The notes beneath the pieces are model-generated. The model saw only the letters and a list, made by a program, of their open reading frames with translations, did not search any database and had not been told where the DNA came from. DNA of 64,000 nt from Streptococcus oralis (GTDB taxonomy: Bacteria; Bacillota; Bacilli; Lactobacillales; Streptococcaceae), in contig NZ_CP046523.1 in NCBI RefSeq assembly GCF_021497885.1, positions 1,283,501-1,347,500 of the forward strand, read 5' to 3'. The stretch's first letter is position 1. Each line of letters begins with the position of its first letter. Both the position numbers and the translations under genes were made by a program. Below, piece by piece: positions 37,975-47,925 of this stretch.

Positions 37975-39198
37975 TTATTTGATTTGTTTTAGGACGACTT
38001 TCTTTCGTTTGAATGGAACTTTTCCACTTTTCTCCTCCGCTAGGTTGGTCTGGTAACTCATAGATAAGAGGAGACCGACACCAATGAGGTTGCTAATAAT
38101 TGCGGAGCCCCCTTGAGAGATAAAAGGTAGAGGAATCCCTGTCAAAGGAAGTAAGCCTGTCACGGCACCGATATTTTCAAAGATATGGAAGAGCAACATC
38201 ATGATAAAACCAGTCGAAATGTAGGTGTAGAACTGGTTATTTGACCTGAGCGTAATCTTCAACATCCGGTAAATAAGAAGTAAGTACAGGGCAACGACAA
38301 AGACCGAACCAATAAAGCCAAAGTCTTCAGCAATCACTGTGAAAATCATATCACTCTCACGTACTGGAATGAGGAGATTGGACACATTGAAACCTTGTCC
38401 AAACAAGCCACCACTCCCAATAGCAATTTGCCCCTGAGCCTGTTGGTAAGTCGTTGTTTGCGCAAAATCAAAGGGATTGAGCCAGGCTAAAATGCGGTTG
38501 ATCTGGTAAGTTGGCATCCCAATCTGATGCAAGAAGGCACGCCCATCCTTGCTTATAAAGATTGCCATGAAGCCTGCAACTGCAGTCACTCCTGTCGCAA
38601 AAACAGGAATGATAATCTTCCACGAAACCCCTGAAAGAAGAACCATGCCTGCAAAAATAGCTACAAAGACCAAGGCAGTCCCTAAGTCACTTTGTAGGGC
38701 TAAAAGGACCAGCACTGGGATGGTAAAGGCAATCATCCAACCAATCAATAGGAAATCCAAGGGAATAGTCCGTCGCCATTCCTTGTGTTTTTGAGTGAAT
38801 TGTACAATGACTCGAGCCAATATCAAGATGTAGGAAATCTTCATGAACTCAGATGGTTGAAAGAGCGTGGTTCCCCCGATTGATACCCAGTTTTTAGCAC
38901 CTGTAGAAGCTACCAAACTCGGATTGTAAAAAACAAGAGGGAGAACCATCAAGGCCAAGCCTAAGCCATAAAGATAGGGAGTCACCTTCCATAAAAATTC
39001 GGTATTGAAGAACATGACGACAAATCCAATGACAAGACCCAAGGCAATCCAAGCGATTTGCTGACCTAGAATTGGAAGTACATTATTGGGATAGTCATGA
39101 CTAACTGCTATATAAATGGCCACTACTCCAATCACCAGTAAACAAAACACTGGTAGGAGAAGGCTATAATCGACTCGAGAGTCGAAGGAACGTTTCAT
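37975..39198 (-). CDS. rodA: Rod-shape SEDS glycosyltransferase RodA
   Basis: 407 aa with about ten membrane helices. SEDS family: peptidoglycan polymerase that works with a class B PBP in peripheral (side-wall) growth. The signature near the end is ENIGAVTGLLPLTGIPLPFIS; the catalytic Asp region is LQSDLGTALVF. RodA rather than FtsW is supported by the N-terminal layout (RVDYSLLLPVFCLL), length and absence of division neighbours. Follows dinG by 5 bp. Confidence 0.9.
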   Translation of the reverse strand: MKRSFDSRVDYSLLLPVFCLLVIGVVAIYIAVSHDYPNNVLPILGQQIAWIALGLVIGFVVMFFNTEFLWKVTPYLYGLGLALMVLPLVFYNPSLVASTGAKNWVSIGGTTLFQPSEFMKISYILILARVIVQFTQKHKEWRRTIPLDFLLIGWMIAFTIPVLVLLALQSDLGTALVFVAIFAGMVLLSGVSWKIIIPVFATGVTAVAGFMAIFISKDGRAFLHQIGMPTYQINRILAWLNPFDFAQTTTYQQAQGQIAIGSGGLFGQGFNVSNLLIPVRESDMIFTVIAEDFGFIGSVFVVALYLLLIYRMLKITLRSNNQFYTYISTGFIMMLLFHIFENIGAVTGLLPLTGIPLPFISQGGSAIISNLIGVGLLLSMSYQTNLAEEKSGKVPFKRKKVVLKQIK

Positions 39199-39203
39199 AT
39201 TTT

Positions 39204-41696
39204 TTACCTTTTCTCTTTCTTGGATTTTTCTTTCATTTTATCGCGACGGGATTGGAGAAAATCAGCTACAGCAGGCTCTAGCTTTTCTCTAGAAAGGACT
39301 TGAACATCTCTTTCTTTTGACAAGGCCTGGGCGATTTGTTTGCCATAGCGCTTGCTGACGGCACGGCTGTCTAAAAGCACAGCAACCGAACCTTGGTCGG
39401 GCCGTCTAACAGTACGCCCAAGGGCTTGTTTTAGCCGAATGATCGCCATCGGTAACTGATAATCATAGAAAGGATTCTTCCCTTCTTGACGCAGTTCTTG
39501 GTTTAATTTTTTGGTTAAAGGTTCTTGGGGATTTTGGAAAGGCAATCTCGGAATCACTTGAATCACGCAAGGATGGGTTGAAAAATCGACTCCTTCCCAG
39601 AAACTACCTGTTCCAAGCAAGATCTGGCGTTCACCTTTTTCAAAACGTTTTTTCAGTTGGCTTGGTTCCCCATTTTTATACTGAGCTAGATGCGGTTGGT
39701 CGAGCAGGTCCGAAACTGCCAGCAACATCTCTTTTGAAGTAAACAAGACCAATATAGGTTCTTGAAAGGCTTGTAAGCTTCGAATGACAGAAGCCACTTC
39801 ACTAGCATAGTCAAAAGGCGAAACTTCTGTCACAAGAGGAAAGTCATTGACTAGAAAGACTTCTTGTTGCTCCTGTTTTGCTACATCAAGCTTAACAAGC
39901 GGAGCATCAGGAAATCCCAATAAATCTGCTAAGGAAATCCGATTGCTGATTTCAAGAGTGGCCGATACTCCTAGGAGCCTGCAATCTTCTGGCAATAGGT
40001 CTGCTAGTATAAAACGGCCTTTTTTGCTTGAACAAATCAACACATCCTTGCTCGATTTCTCTGCTGTAGCAATCCAAAATTCACGGTCAGAGGTGAAAAA
40101 GTTTGCAATTTCTCGATACTCTGGGAGCACTAGCTCCGAAAAATGTTGGCGCAAGTGTTCGAGAGAATCCAACCACTTCCCATTCTTCAGACCTGACTGA
40201 TACTGCTCCATCAAGTAACGACATTCAAAGCCAATACTCTCAAGCAAGCGCTTCTGAACCAAATTCTCCACTGACTCTAAGGACTTATCAAGCTGGGTTA
40301 CAAGTTCCTCCAGGCGATAAGCCTGCTGGGCTAGATTTTCGAGAGCTAGTAGCATTTTTTGAGCTTCATCCAAAATCACCAAACGGTTGTCGACAAACTC
40401 TGGATTGTCTTCCAAACGAGTGACCAGATAGGCATGATTAGTCAAGAGAACGCGACTGATCTTGGCCTTTTCCTGCCCTCGTTTCCAAAAATCCTCTGTA
40501 GCAAATAAACTTTTCTTTGAAAGCTTGCCATCGTGGACTAGTTCTGGCAGAAAGTGTTGATAGCGATAAAGCTGGCCGATTTCGTCCAAGTCACCAGTCT
40601 CTGTCTCCGTTAGCCAGATGAGCAGTTGCATTTTAAAACGTATGAAAAGGCGATTGGACTCCGGCCGATGGAGGACTTGGTGAAAAGCATCCAATTTCAA
40701 GTAATTTTGAGGCCCCTTGAGACTATGAATTTCCAGATGGAAGACCTCTTTTAAACGCTGTCCTTCTTCTTGCATGATTTGATTTTGAAGAATTTTGGTC
40801 GGAACACTCACTAGGATACCTGCTTGACTCTCCAAGTTCAAAGCCGGGAGGAGATAGCCGTATGTCTTACCCAATCCCGTTTTAGCTTGGATAAAAAAAG
40901 TATGGTATTCTTCCAATAATTGCTCAATCTTTTCCGCAAATTCCATCTGTTGCGGTCGCTCCTCCAGCCCCAATAAAGAAATGTTTTTAGCAAAATCTTT
41001 GGATAACTTCCGTGGTGCTAAGTCTTGACTTTCCTTTTTGAGGAAAAGCCCATGGAGTTCCATCAAGTCTGGCGAAGACAAGAGAGATTGTCGCTGGTAA
41101 ACCTCCTCAATCACCAGATAACTTTCATAGAGAAGGTTGTCTGCAAGGTTTAATAAGCTTTCTAAAAGCCCTTTAGGTAGCTCAAAAAGTTTTTGACGCA
41201 TGTAAAGCAAGAGTTCAGCCGTTGCCTGAGCATCTGACAGGGCAGTATGGGCATGTTCCAGCTCAATGCCCAACTCTTGACAAAGGATACCTAAGTTATA
41301 CTTTTCAAACTGAGGATACAGAACTTGGGCAAGCTCAACTGTATCCACTCGCGGTGTGCGCAATTCATATCCTTCAAAAAAGAGAAATTCTGCAAGAAGG
41401 TTAGCATCAAACTGTACATTGTGCGCAACAAAAATACCGTCCTTAACCAATTCAAAAATTTTTCCAGCCACCTGAGAAAACTCTGGTGCCGCAGCCAAAC
41501 GCTGATCGGTCAGACCCGTTAATTCTTTGATATGAGAATCCAAGGGTTCGTGGGGATTGACATCGGTCGCATACTGATCGATGATTTCACCATTCTCAAT
41601 CACCACAATGCCTACTTGAATAATTTTTGCCTTGCTTCCGGTGCTGGTCGCCTCTAAATCAACGACCACATACCGATCATTTCTCGCATTCATCAT
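39204..41696 (-). CDS. dinG: DinG-type helicase fused to DnaQ-like exonuclease
   Basis: 830 aa. N-terminal DEDD 3'-5' exonuclease (VVDLEATSTG, AHNVQFDANLL, HTALSDAQATAELL; about residues 1-170), then an SF2 XPD-like helicase with Walker A QAKTGLGKTYGYLLPA, DEAQ box VILDEAQKM and GSFWEGVDF. The four cysteines of the E. coli DinG Fe-S cluster are not apparent, as in the Firmicutes form where helicase function is in doubt. Start is ATG at 41696 or 41693; both lie within 8 nt of the -10, with no ribosome site. Confidence 0.92.
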   Translation of the reverse strand: MMNARNDRYVVVDLEATSTGSKAKIIQVGIVVIENGEIIDQYATDVNPHEPLDSHIKELTGLTDQRLAAAPEFSQVAGKIFELVKDGIFVAHNVQFDANLLAEFLFFEGYELRTPRVDTVELAQVLYPQFEKYNLGILCQELGIELEHAHTALSDAQATAELLLYMRQKLFELPKGLLESLLNLADNLLYESYLVIEEVYQRQSLLSSPDLMELHGLFLKKESQDLAPRKLSKDFAKNISLLGLEERPQQMEFAEKIEQLLEEYHTFFIQAKTGLGKTYGYLLPALNLESQAGILVSVPTKILQNQIMQEEGQRLKEVFHLEIHSLKGPQNYLKLDAFHQVLHRPESNRLFIRFKMQLLIWLTETETGDLDEIGQLYRYQHFLPELVHDGKLSKKSLFATEDFWKRGQEKAKISRVLLTNHAYLVTRLEDNPEFVDNRLVILDEAQKMLLALENLAQQAYRLEELVTQLDKSLESVENLVQKRLLESIGFECRYLMEQYQSGLKNGKWLDSLEHLRQHFSELVLPEYREIANFFTSDREFWIATAEKSSKDVLICSSKKGRFILADLLPEDCRLLGVSATLEISNRISLADLLGFPDAPLVKLDVAKQEQQEVFLVNDFPLVTEVSPFDYASEVASVIRSLQAFQEPILVLFTSKEMLLAVSDLLDQPHLAQYKNGEPSQLKKRFEKGERQILLGTGSFWEGVDFSTHPCVIQVIPRLPFQNPQEPLTKKLNQELRQEGKNPFYDYQLPMAIIRLKQALGRTVRRPDQGSVAVLLDSRAVSKRYGKQIAQALSKERDVQVLSREKLEPAVADFLQSRRDKMKEKSKKEKR

Positions 41697-41701
41697 TAAA
41701 A

Positions 41702-41710
41702 ATTATATCA
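41702..41710 (-). promoter_or_regulatory. Extended -10 promoter directly before dinG
   Basis: Minus strand TGA-TATAAT (hexamer 41702-41707), TTTTA, then ATG ATG. Transcription starting about 7 nt on gives a message with 0-2 nt before an ATG. No good -35. Confidence 0.6.
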
Positions 41711-41723
41711 AAAAAAGCATGAT

Positions 41724-41876
41724 TTGACACCCCTCAACTTTGATAACAATCTGGCTTCACTTGCGAACTTGAGTAAAAATCAAGACCTTAAAAGTGAGAA
41801 TTTCACGCAAGTTCAGCAGTTGATTGCTGGTTCTGAAGTATTTGAAAACCTTATCAACAAAGCTACATCAACATAA
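41724..41876 (+). other. Short unassigned reading frame, possible gene fragment
   Basis: 50 codons from a TTG at 41724 to TAA at 41874, in a frame with normal-looking streptococcal codon use (LASLANLSKNQDLKSENF... ending INKATST). No ribosome site or promoter in front, and the 3' end enters the nnrD terminator. It looks like the C-terminus of a lost gene. I do not recognise the family. Confidence 0.35.
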
Positions 41877-41906
41877 AAAGACAACTAAGGTATTAGCTGC
41901 CTTTTT
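41875..41906 (-). terminator. nnrD terminator
   Basis: Minus strand AAAAAGGCAGCTAA, loop TACC, TTAGTTGTCTTTTT: 14 pairs with two G-U, covering the nnrD stop codon. Confidence 0.8.
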
Positions 41907-42744
41907 GAGATATTCTTTTCATTGTTTTCGGAAGTTCCTTGCTAATTTCTGTTGGCAAGACAAGGTAATTTTCTTGAGCTAGTTCCTGCGCTATAGCTGA
42001 ATGAAGGTGGGTCGCTACCACCACTCTCTCATAGAGGCTGGCCTGGTGAAACTGACCTGCAAAACCTGCAATCATCCCAACAAGTGTATCTCCCATCCCA
42101 CCAGTTGCTTGATAGGGGCCTCCGACTTCTAATTGATAATATTCAGGCTGACCGACTTGCCAGATACGAGTCGCTGGACCCTTCTCGACTAGAATCGTTC
42201 CTTGAGGAAAAGCTGAAAGAGCTCTAGCAGTCGTCTCTGTATTTTGATGGTCAAGAACTATACCAGACAGTCTTTCCCATTCCTTTTGGTGGGGAGTTAG
42301 GATAAGCTGACTAGAAGGAAATGGTAACTGGCCGTTTGCTAAGATGCCCAAAGCACCACCATCTGCAATCAAAATCTGGTCTCTTCCAAGACTATCAAAA
42401 ACCCGTTTTACGAGTTCTTCTCCAAATGCATCCTCTCGCAAACCCGGACCTAACAAGACAACTTCTGCCTTTTCCAACTGTTCTTCTAACAATTGCTGGT
42501 CTTGAAGAGAAAATGCCATGGCCTCAGGTAAATGACTGTGCAGAGCCGGAATATTCTCCTTATCCGTACCAACAGTCACCAAACCTGCCCCACTTTTAAC
42601 AGCTGCAATGGCTGACATGATGATAGCTCCCCCATAAGGATAGGTCCCTCCCAGCAAGAGCAGACGACCGTAATCTCCCTTATGGCTGTTACGAGAACGT
42701 TCAATAATGACTTTTTCTAGTAAAGTTTGATCAATCACTTTCAT
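41893..42744 (-). CDS. nnrD: ADP-dependent NAD(P)H-hydrate dehydratase
   Basis: 283 aa ribokinase-fold enzyme that restores hydrated NAD(P)H. Blocks: RNSHKGDYGRLLLLGGTYPYGG at the start, VLLGPGLRED, ILTPHQKEWERL and the catalytic ATGGMGDTLVGMIAG. The epimerase half (NnrE/YjeF N-terminal) is absent, so it is a stand-alone dehydratase; the epimerase would be elsewhere. The start follows GAGAGGAAAAAAACG, with a TATAAT at about 42763-42768 (minus). Confidence 0.9.
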   Translation of the reverse strand: MKVIDQTLLEKVIIERSRNSHKGDYGRLLLLGGTYPYGGAIIMSAIAAVKSGAGLVTVGTDKENIPALHSHLPEAMAFSLQDQQLLEEQLEKAEVVLLGPGLREDAFGEELVKRVFDSLGRDQILIADGGALGILANGQLPFPSSQLILTPHQKEWERLSGIVLDHQNTETTARALSAFPQGTILVEKGPATRIWQVGQPEYYQLEVGGPYQATGGMGDTLVGMIAGFAGQFHQASLYERVVVATHLHSAIAQELAQENYLVLPTEISKELPKTMKRISQKGS

Positions 42745-42822
42745 CGTTTTTTTCCTCTCTATTCATTATACTATAAAGTTTATTGACCTTGCATCTTAAA
42801 CATAAATCTCTTCCTTCATATA

Positions 42823-42847
42823 GAAAAAGAGGGGACAAAGCCCCTCT
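42823..42847 (-). terminator. Terminator of the GH84 gene
   Basis: Minus strand AGAGGGG, loop CTTTGT, CCCCTCT, then TTTTCTATAT. Strong stem. Confidence 0.88.
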
Positions 42848-42870
42848 ACGAAATATCTCTTTTTTCAAAG

Positions 42871-45800
42871 TCAATTAATTTTTTTTTTACTTTTTGCGAC
42901 AAAGATAGCAGATAGAGCTAGTCCAACACTTGCCAAGAAAATAGCTGTTTCTGACTGTTTCTCACCAGTTTCTGGCAATCTCTTGTCTTCTTTGGCAATT
43001 TGAACTGGTGCTCCTGAAGTCTGAGTTTTTTCTAACGAACTTAGCTTGTACTCTGGTTTTTCAACTGTCGGTGCTGGTTGGTCTCCTGCTGTTCCAAGTG
43101 GACCTGTGTACTCTGGTACTTCATGTACTGCTGCTTCTACCGCGTTCACACCACCTGTAAACTCTAGTTTCTCAACTATCGGTGCTGGCTGATCTCCGGC
43201 TGTTCCAAGTGGACCTGTGTACTCTGGTACTTCATGTACTGCTGCTTCTACCGCGTTCACACCACCTGTAAAGTCCGGTTTGCTCAAAACTGGTGGTTCT
43301 TCTTCACCCTTGCTTGATTGAACAGCTTCTTCCGTTAATTCTTGATAGAAGCTCGCCAATTCATAAAACTCAGCCTTGCCACCTTCCCAGACTAATTTGA
43401 CGTCTAGAAGAGAGCCACCATTTCGGATAGCAAAGGTTTGGAGACTAGATGTAATGGCACCGAGGTCTGTCCAACTGTCTTGACCATCCTTGAGTGTTCT
43501 AGCAAGAACACGTGCTTTCGCTCCTTCAGGAAGACTGGAAACGAGACGAAGGTGGTTGGCATTGGTTGGCTCAGATAAGTGATACACCAATTCGCCCTTG
43601 TCTTTTTCAGACTTGTAGCTGGTCAAGACTTTGCCGTCTACAAGGTTATTATAAAGGTTGCCTTGGCTTTCGCCACCATTTCCTTCTACAGTTGGATCAT
43701 TGATTGGTTTGACAAATTCGCCATCATTGATCACCAATTCTGTAAATCCTACAAAACGGGCATCATAGTCAGCTGTATAGAAGACACGAAGATAGTTGGC
43801 TTTGACTGGTGTCGTCAATTCACCTTCGATGTAGCGATTTCCTGACATCTTAGAATCATGTGTCCAGCCATCTGTCAACGAATCATCGTGTGGACTATTA
43901 GCCACACCATCTCCTACTGTCACAACATCTGTCCAAGTTTTACCGTCCTGGCTGACTTGGATCTTACCATCACGAAGGTAGTTTTGAGTTCCGTCTTGGA
44001 TGTAGGCTCTGATTTTCTTAATCGTGCGTTCGCTACCAAGTTTCAAGGTTACATGACCATCTTTATGGGCATAGTCTGAAAACTCAACGAAGTTGTTATA
44101 AACACCGTCAAATAGTTGATCTAGGTTGTTCAGTTTACGAACATCATTGCTTCCGTATATTGGATGAATGCCCATTGTTGTTGATTCTAGTTTAGTTGGT
44201 TGGACTTCTTTGGTAGTTACTAGGAGTGAAGTAGATGGAACAGCCTGCTCTTTGTCTGTTTTATTCACAAGACGAACGTAACGTACCAAGTGGGTCGCTA
44301 CAGATCTATTAGCTGGTGTCCATTCTTGCGCATTTACAGAGTATTCTAGGCTGAGTGCTGAGTTAGCCTGGCCTTGGAGCTGGATGCTCTTGACTTGATG
44401 GATACGATCAAGCTTCATACCTAGATAGCTATGAGCAGGGAGTTTGGTTCCAGCTGGAATTTGAAGCTCGTAACTGCCCAAACTATCCACTACTGGTGTT
44501 TCCTTCAAGGCATCCACGTTGGTGTCTGTTAAGTCAAGATTTGGACTATCGACATCTACTGTAAATTCCGCAATTCTCCACCACTTATTTAAGGTTTGTG
44601 TATTGCGAATGCGAACAAAACGAGTTGTAAATTCTTTCACAATATCAGAAGTTCGTTGCCCTGATAAATTTTGAAGCGTTGTCCAATTTGTACCATCTGC
44701 AGAATATTCGATGACACCAGATGCTAGTTTGTCTCGTTCCCCTTGCATCAGATGAACTCGTTTTACTTTGTGCAGTCCACCTAAGTCCATTTGTACCCAG
44801 GCTTGCGCTGGTGTGACATTGGTCTGATCAACATGTGCCATCATGGATTCTGTGTTTTCTCGACCATCTTGCATCTGAACAACACTTGTTCCATATTTGT
44901 AAACAAGGTTTGGACTTAAACTAATAGTGCCCCTAACCTTCTTACTACCCAATTCTAGGGGTCTGTTAACAGCAATTTCACGCATGGCAAGCCAAGCATT
45001 ATCCTTCTTAGCTGTTGCTATCATACGAACAGCTTGAGCTGTGATATCGAGGTCATTAAATTCCAGAATACGTTCTCTACCAGTATAAGCGGGGCTCGTT
45101 ATGGCTACCCATTCTCCATGTTCATTTTGATATTCAACAAGAGCATTACTAAAGGTATAATTATCGGCCGTATTAGTACCCGTAGCGAAACCTAATTTGT
45201 GTATTTTAATTGCCTTATTAAAGCGCAAGCCTACATAATCGCCTCTCTCAATCACAATGGTTGTTTTGGCAATCACATGTGTATCAAAGTCACCATCTGT
45301 GACTTCTTTCAATCCGCCTTCTATTCCAGCACGATTCGTAATAAATGTTGTCACAAATTTATCTGGATTCAACATTGCTTGGATATGTAAGGCTAAGTAT
45401 TCTTTGAGATTATTGATAAATGGTCGAATATGTTGGACACCAAATTCTGCGTATTCATAATGGTCAACGTAAAAGAAGGCATACTTAACTGACTGGTCAT
45501 AATGTTTGACTCCGGCCTGATAATACTCCCACACCTTGGCATCATTCTTTTCAGTAAGACCTTCTGTAGCTGTTAGGAAAGCTTCAAGCGCGTTCATTTG
45601 ATCTACTGTATTCTCTAACCAATAGTGAATTTGTTCGATTAATTTCTGATCACCTTTTTCTTTAAGTAATAGAGCATTGGCTTTCAAACCAGTAAAAATT
45701 TCCCTCAACTCTTTTCTTTCAGTATCCAGATTTTGACCAGATTTGAGTTTGTTATAGAATTCTGTCAATTTTGGAGCCAATTCTACAGACTCTTCTAATT

Positions 45801-47760
45801 TAGTGACATGGGGAGGTCTATTTTGATTGCGCATGTGTTTTCCGAGTTCTCGAAAAGCCTTCGAAACACTGCTTTCTTCAAAATGATCATTAACTACATA
45901 GTTAAAGGCCATATCGTTGATTTGTTCTGCTTCTTCTACACTTCTCCATTGTTTCCATCCATACTGAGCCATATCAAAAAGTGCCACTTTAGATGCTTCA
46001 GATTGTTGCATTGGATTTAGCATAATTCCTTGTGCAAGTGATAAATCAACATTTGGATGTAAGAATTTTTCACCACCTCCAAGAATTAGGTGGGGTTTTG
46101 TATTATCATTACATGGCCAGTTAATCCAGAACTGAATTGGACGGTAAGTCTTACCACCTTCTGTTAAATTTTTCTTTAAGTTCGTTAAGAATGTTTGGTC
46201 AACAGCCCCCCAGACCTTTCCACCAGTAAGAGTTAAATGGACATTTTCAGGAAGATGTTCATTCAAGGTTCGAAGTTCAGCTTCAGTTCCTTGCCCCATG
46301 TACCAGGCAGGAACAAAAATCATATCTTTACGGAGACCACTGTATGCTGTTTGTTTTTCAGTCAACCAATTTGTGATATCCTTCATCAAGCGAACATAAC
46401 TATGGTAACCACCAACTGGGCTTGGTGCATCATCTGCAAGCACACCAAATTCACGCACTCCCACGTCCAACAACTGAGTAAACTTAGCCTTTATGGTTGC
46501 AAGATCAGCCTGGTAATGCGCTTCATTGCCAAAGCGGATACGATTGTTCATAAATGGATGGATGGTCCAAACATAACGTGTTTTCGTTTGATTACCGACA
46601 CGTGCAAGTTCTCGGATTTCAGCCAGTTTTTCTTCTGGGTAAAGTTCACGCCATTTCTTATTGTGGTATGGATCATCTTTTGGTGCGAAATAGTATTGAG
46701 TTAACTTCAATTCACTTCCATAACGCATCAATTCTTTACGATTTTCATTAGACCATGGATTTCCATAGTAACCTTCGATAAACCCACGGTTCTTGATTTC
46801 AGCGTAATCTTCCACTGTCACATTGCGAAGGACTGGCACTTGACTTTCCTTGAGCATATGTTTCAAGGTTGTCAAACCATAAAAGACCGCATCTGTGTCT
46901 TTTCCGACGATGGAGATAGAGTTGTCCTTGATGGTCAGAGCATAAGCATCAATTTTGTCAAAGAGACCTGCGGAAACCTTGGACAAGTTTTGTTCTGCTT
47001 GTGAACCTTGTCCATGCACTCCAAGATAGATATTAGTTGCGCCAGAAACGGCCGTTTTACTAGTTTTGTAAGATACTTGATTGTCCTGCAAAACGCTCTT
47101 CAAGCGATTGCGAGTATAGATATCGAGTTGATCGCCCATTACCAGATTGACTTGCTTACGAAGGGCTGTGACACCTTCTCCATAAGTCACTTTTTGTGGA
47201 GTTGGAAAGACCTTGTACTCTTTTTTGAGATAGTCTGAGCTCTTGCTGGCAGCTTCAATACTGGCTTCGCTAGCTGGTTTGCTTGCCGTAAATTGATTGG
47301 ACAATTCAACTGTTCCATCACCTGTTTGCTCTACTTTTGGAGTTTCAGGTGTAATTGGTTGACTAGGTTTAGCGATTTCTTTATCATTTTGTCCTCCACT
47401 CATGGCTTCAGACGGCTTTGTTTCATTCTCTGGAATTCCAGGTGCTTCAGCTGGTTTAAGATTATTTGTCGAATCAGTAGAACCAATCGTTCCTGTAGTT
47501 TCTCCATTTCCAACTGTCGAGCTAGCTTCCTTCCCAGCATTTTCTTCTGCTTTCTTCAAAACTGCTGCAAGTTCATCAGGTAACTTTTCCAATGGCTGAG
47601 CTTGAGTTATAGTTCCCTCTTTATCTCCTACACTACCTGTTTCTGCTGCCTCTACTAAATTAACACCAAAGATACTGGCACCAATCATAATAGAAGCTAC
47701 TCCAATAGCGAATTTACGAATACTGTAATGACAACGTTTATTGAAAAAATTTTTATCCAT
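42871..47760 (-). CDS. Cell-wall-anchored GH84 beta-N-acetylglucosaminidase
   Basis: 1629 aa from MDKNFFNKRC. YSIRK signal (about 10-40), a post-signal motif AQPLEKLPDELAAVL, low-complexity region, GH20b-like N-domain (about 185-310), GH84 domain (about 320-620; catalytic pair D443-D444 in GVLADDAPSP, RGFIEGYYGNPWSNE) and a helical domain. Several F5/8C-type (CBM32-like) modules follow, then two 37-residue repeats and LPETG at 1595 with a hydrophobic tail. Family members cleave terminal GlcNAc from O-glycans, mucin or O-GlcNAc proteins; some are called hyaluronidases. Start at 47760 has AAAGGAG 11 nt before; an ATG at 47781 is also possible. Beside bgaA, so both probably strip host glycans. 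Confidence 0.88.
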   Translation of the reverse strand: MDKNFFNKRCHYSIRKFAIGVASIMIGASIFGVNLVEAAETGSVGDKEGTITQAQPLEKLPDELAAVLKKAEENAGKEASSTVGNGETTGTIGSTDSTNNLKPAEAPGIPENETKPSEAMSGGQNDKEIAKPSQPITPETPKVEQTGDGTVELSNQFTASKPASEASIEAASKSSDYLKKEYKVFPTPQKVTYGEGVTALRKQVNLVMGDQLDIYTRNRLKSVLQDNQVSYKTSKTAVSGATNIYLGVHGQGSQAEQNLSKVSAGLFDKIDAYALTIKDNSISIVGKDTDAVFYGLTTLKHMLKESQVPVLRNVTVEDYAEIKNRGFIEGYYGNPWSNENRKELMRYGSELKLTQYYFAPKDDPYHNKKWRELYPEEKLAEIRELARVGNQTKTRYVWTIHPFMNNRIRFGNEAHYQADLATIKAKFTQLLDVGVREFGVLADDAPSPVGGYHSYVRLMKDITNWLTEKQTAYSGLRKDMIFVPAWYMGQGTEAELRTLNEHLPENVHLTLTGGKVWGAVDQTFLTNLKKNLTEGGKTYRPIQFWINWPCNDNTKPHLILGGGEKFLHPNVDLSLAQGIMLNPMQQSEASKVALFDMAQYGWKQWRSVEEAEQINDMAFNYVVNDHFEESSVSKAFRELGKHMRNQNRPPHVTKLEESVELAPKLTEFYNKLKSGQNLDTERKELREIFTGLKANALLLKEKGDQKLIEQIHYWLENTVDQMNALEAFLTATEGLTEKNDAKVWEYYQAGVKHYDQSVKYAFFYVDHYEYAEFGVQHIRPFINNLKEYLALHIQAMLNPDKFVTTFITNRAGIEGGLKEVTDGDFDTHVIAKTTIVIERGDYVGLRFNKAIKIHKLGFATGTNTADNYTFSNALVEYQNEHGEWVAITSPAYTGRERILEFNDLDITAQAVRMIATAKKDNAWLAMREIAVNRPLELGSKKVRGTISLSPNLVYKYGTSVVQMQDGRENTESMMAHVDQTNVTPAQAWVQMDLGGLHKVKRVHLMQGERDKLASGVIEYSADGTNWTTLQNLSGQRTSDIVKEFTTRFVRIRNTQTLNKWWRIAEFTVDVDSPNLDLTDTNVDALKETPVVDSLGSYELQIPAGTKLPAHSYLGMKLDRIHQVKSIQLQGQANSALSLEYSVNAQEWTPANRSVATHLVRYVRLVNKTDKEQAVPSTSLLVTTKEVQPTKLESTTMGIHPIYGSNDVRKLNNLDQLFDGVYNNFVEFSDYAHKDGHVTLKLGSERTIKKIRAYIQDGTQNYLRDGKIQVSQDGKTWTDVVTVGDGVANSPHDDSLTDGWTHDSKMSGNRYIEGELTTPVKANYLRVFYTADYDARFVGFTELVINDGEFVKPINDPTVEGNGGESQGNLYNNLVDGKVLTSYKSEKDKGELVYHLSEPTNANHLRLVSSLPEGAKARVLARTLKDGQDSWTDLGAITSSLQTFAIRNGGSLLDVKLVWEGGKAEFYELASFYQELTEEAVQSSKGEEEPPVLSKPDFTGGVNAVEAAVHEVPEYTGPLGTAGDQPAPIVEKLEFTGGVNAVEAAVHEVPEYTGPLGTAGDQPAPTVEKPEYKLSSLEKTQTSGAPVQIAKEDKRLPETGEKQSETAIFLASVGLALSAIFVAKSKKKIN
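43051..43272 (-). repeat. Two 111-bp repeats in the GH84 gene
   Basis: Copies at 43051-43161 and 43162-43272, few mismatches. Each encodes 37 residues: a GGVNAVEAAVHEVPEYTG part and a PLGTAGDQPAPxVEK part. They lie just before the LPETG anchor, so they act as wall-spanning spacer. Confidence 0.88.
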
Positions 47761-47792
47761 CTTTATCTTATCTCCTTTCATCCAAACGCGAA

Positions 47793-47806
47793 AGTAAACG
47801 ATTCCA
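47793..47806 (-). promoter_or_regulatory. cre-like site upstream of the GH84 gene
   Basis: Minus strand TGGAATCGTTTACT matches the cre consensus at 12 of 14 positions and lies 33 nt before the start codon. Confidence 0.45.
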
Positions 47807-47820
47807 TTTTTACTAGTAAA

Positions 47821-47850
47821 GACGGAGAGGCCTAATCAGTCCTCTCCATC
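47821..47850 (-). terminator. bgaA terminator
   Basis: Minus strand GGAGAGG, 10-nt loop, CCTCTCC (47824-47847), then GTCTTTACT. Good stem but a short T run, so some read-through into the GH84 gene is possible. Confidence 0.6.
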
Positions 47851-47925
47851 TCTTCAACTCATTTATCAATGTGATTTTTTATCATCGACCAAGCTATACC
47901 AATAGGATAGCATTAGACGCACAAA

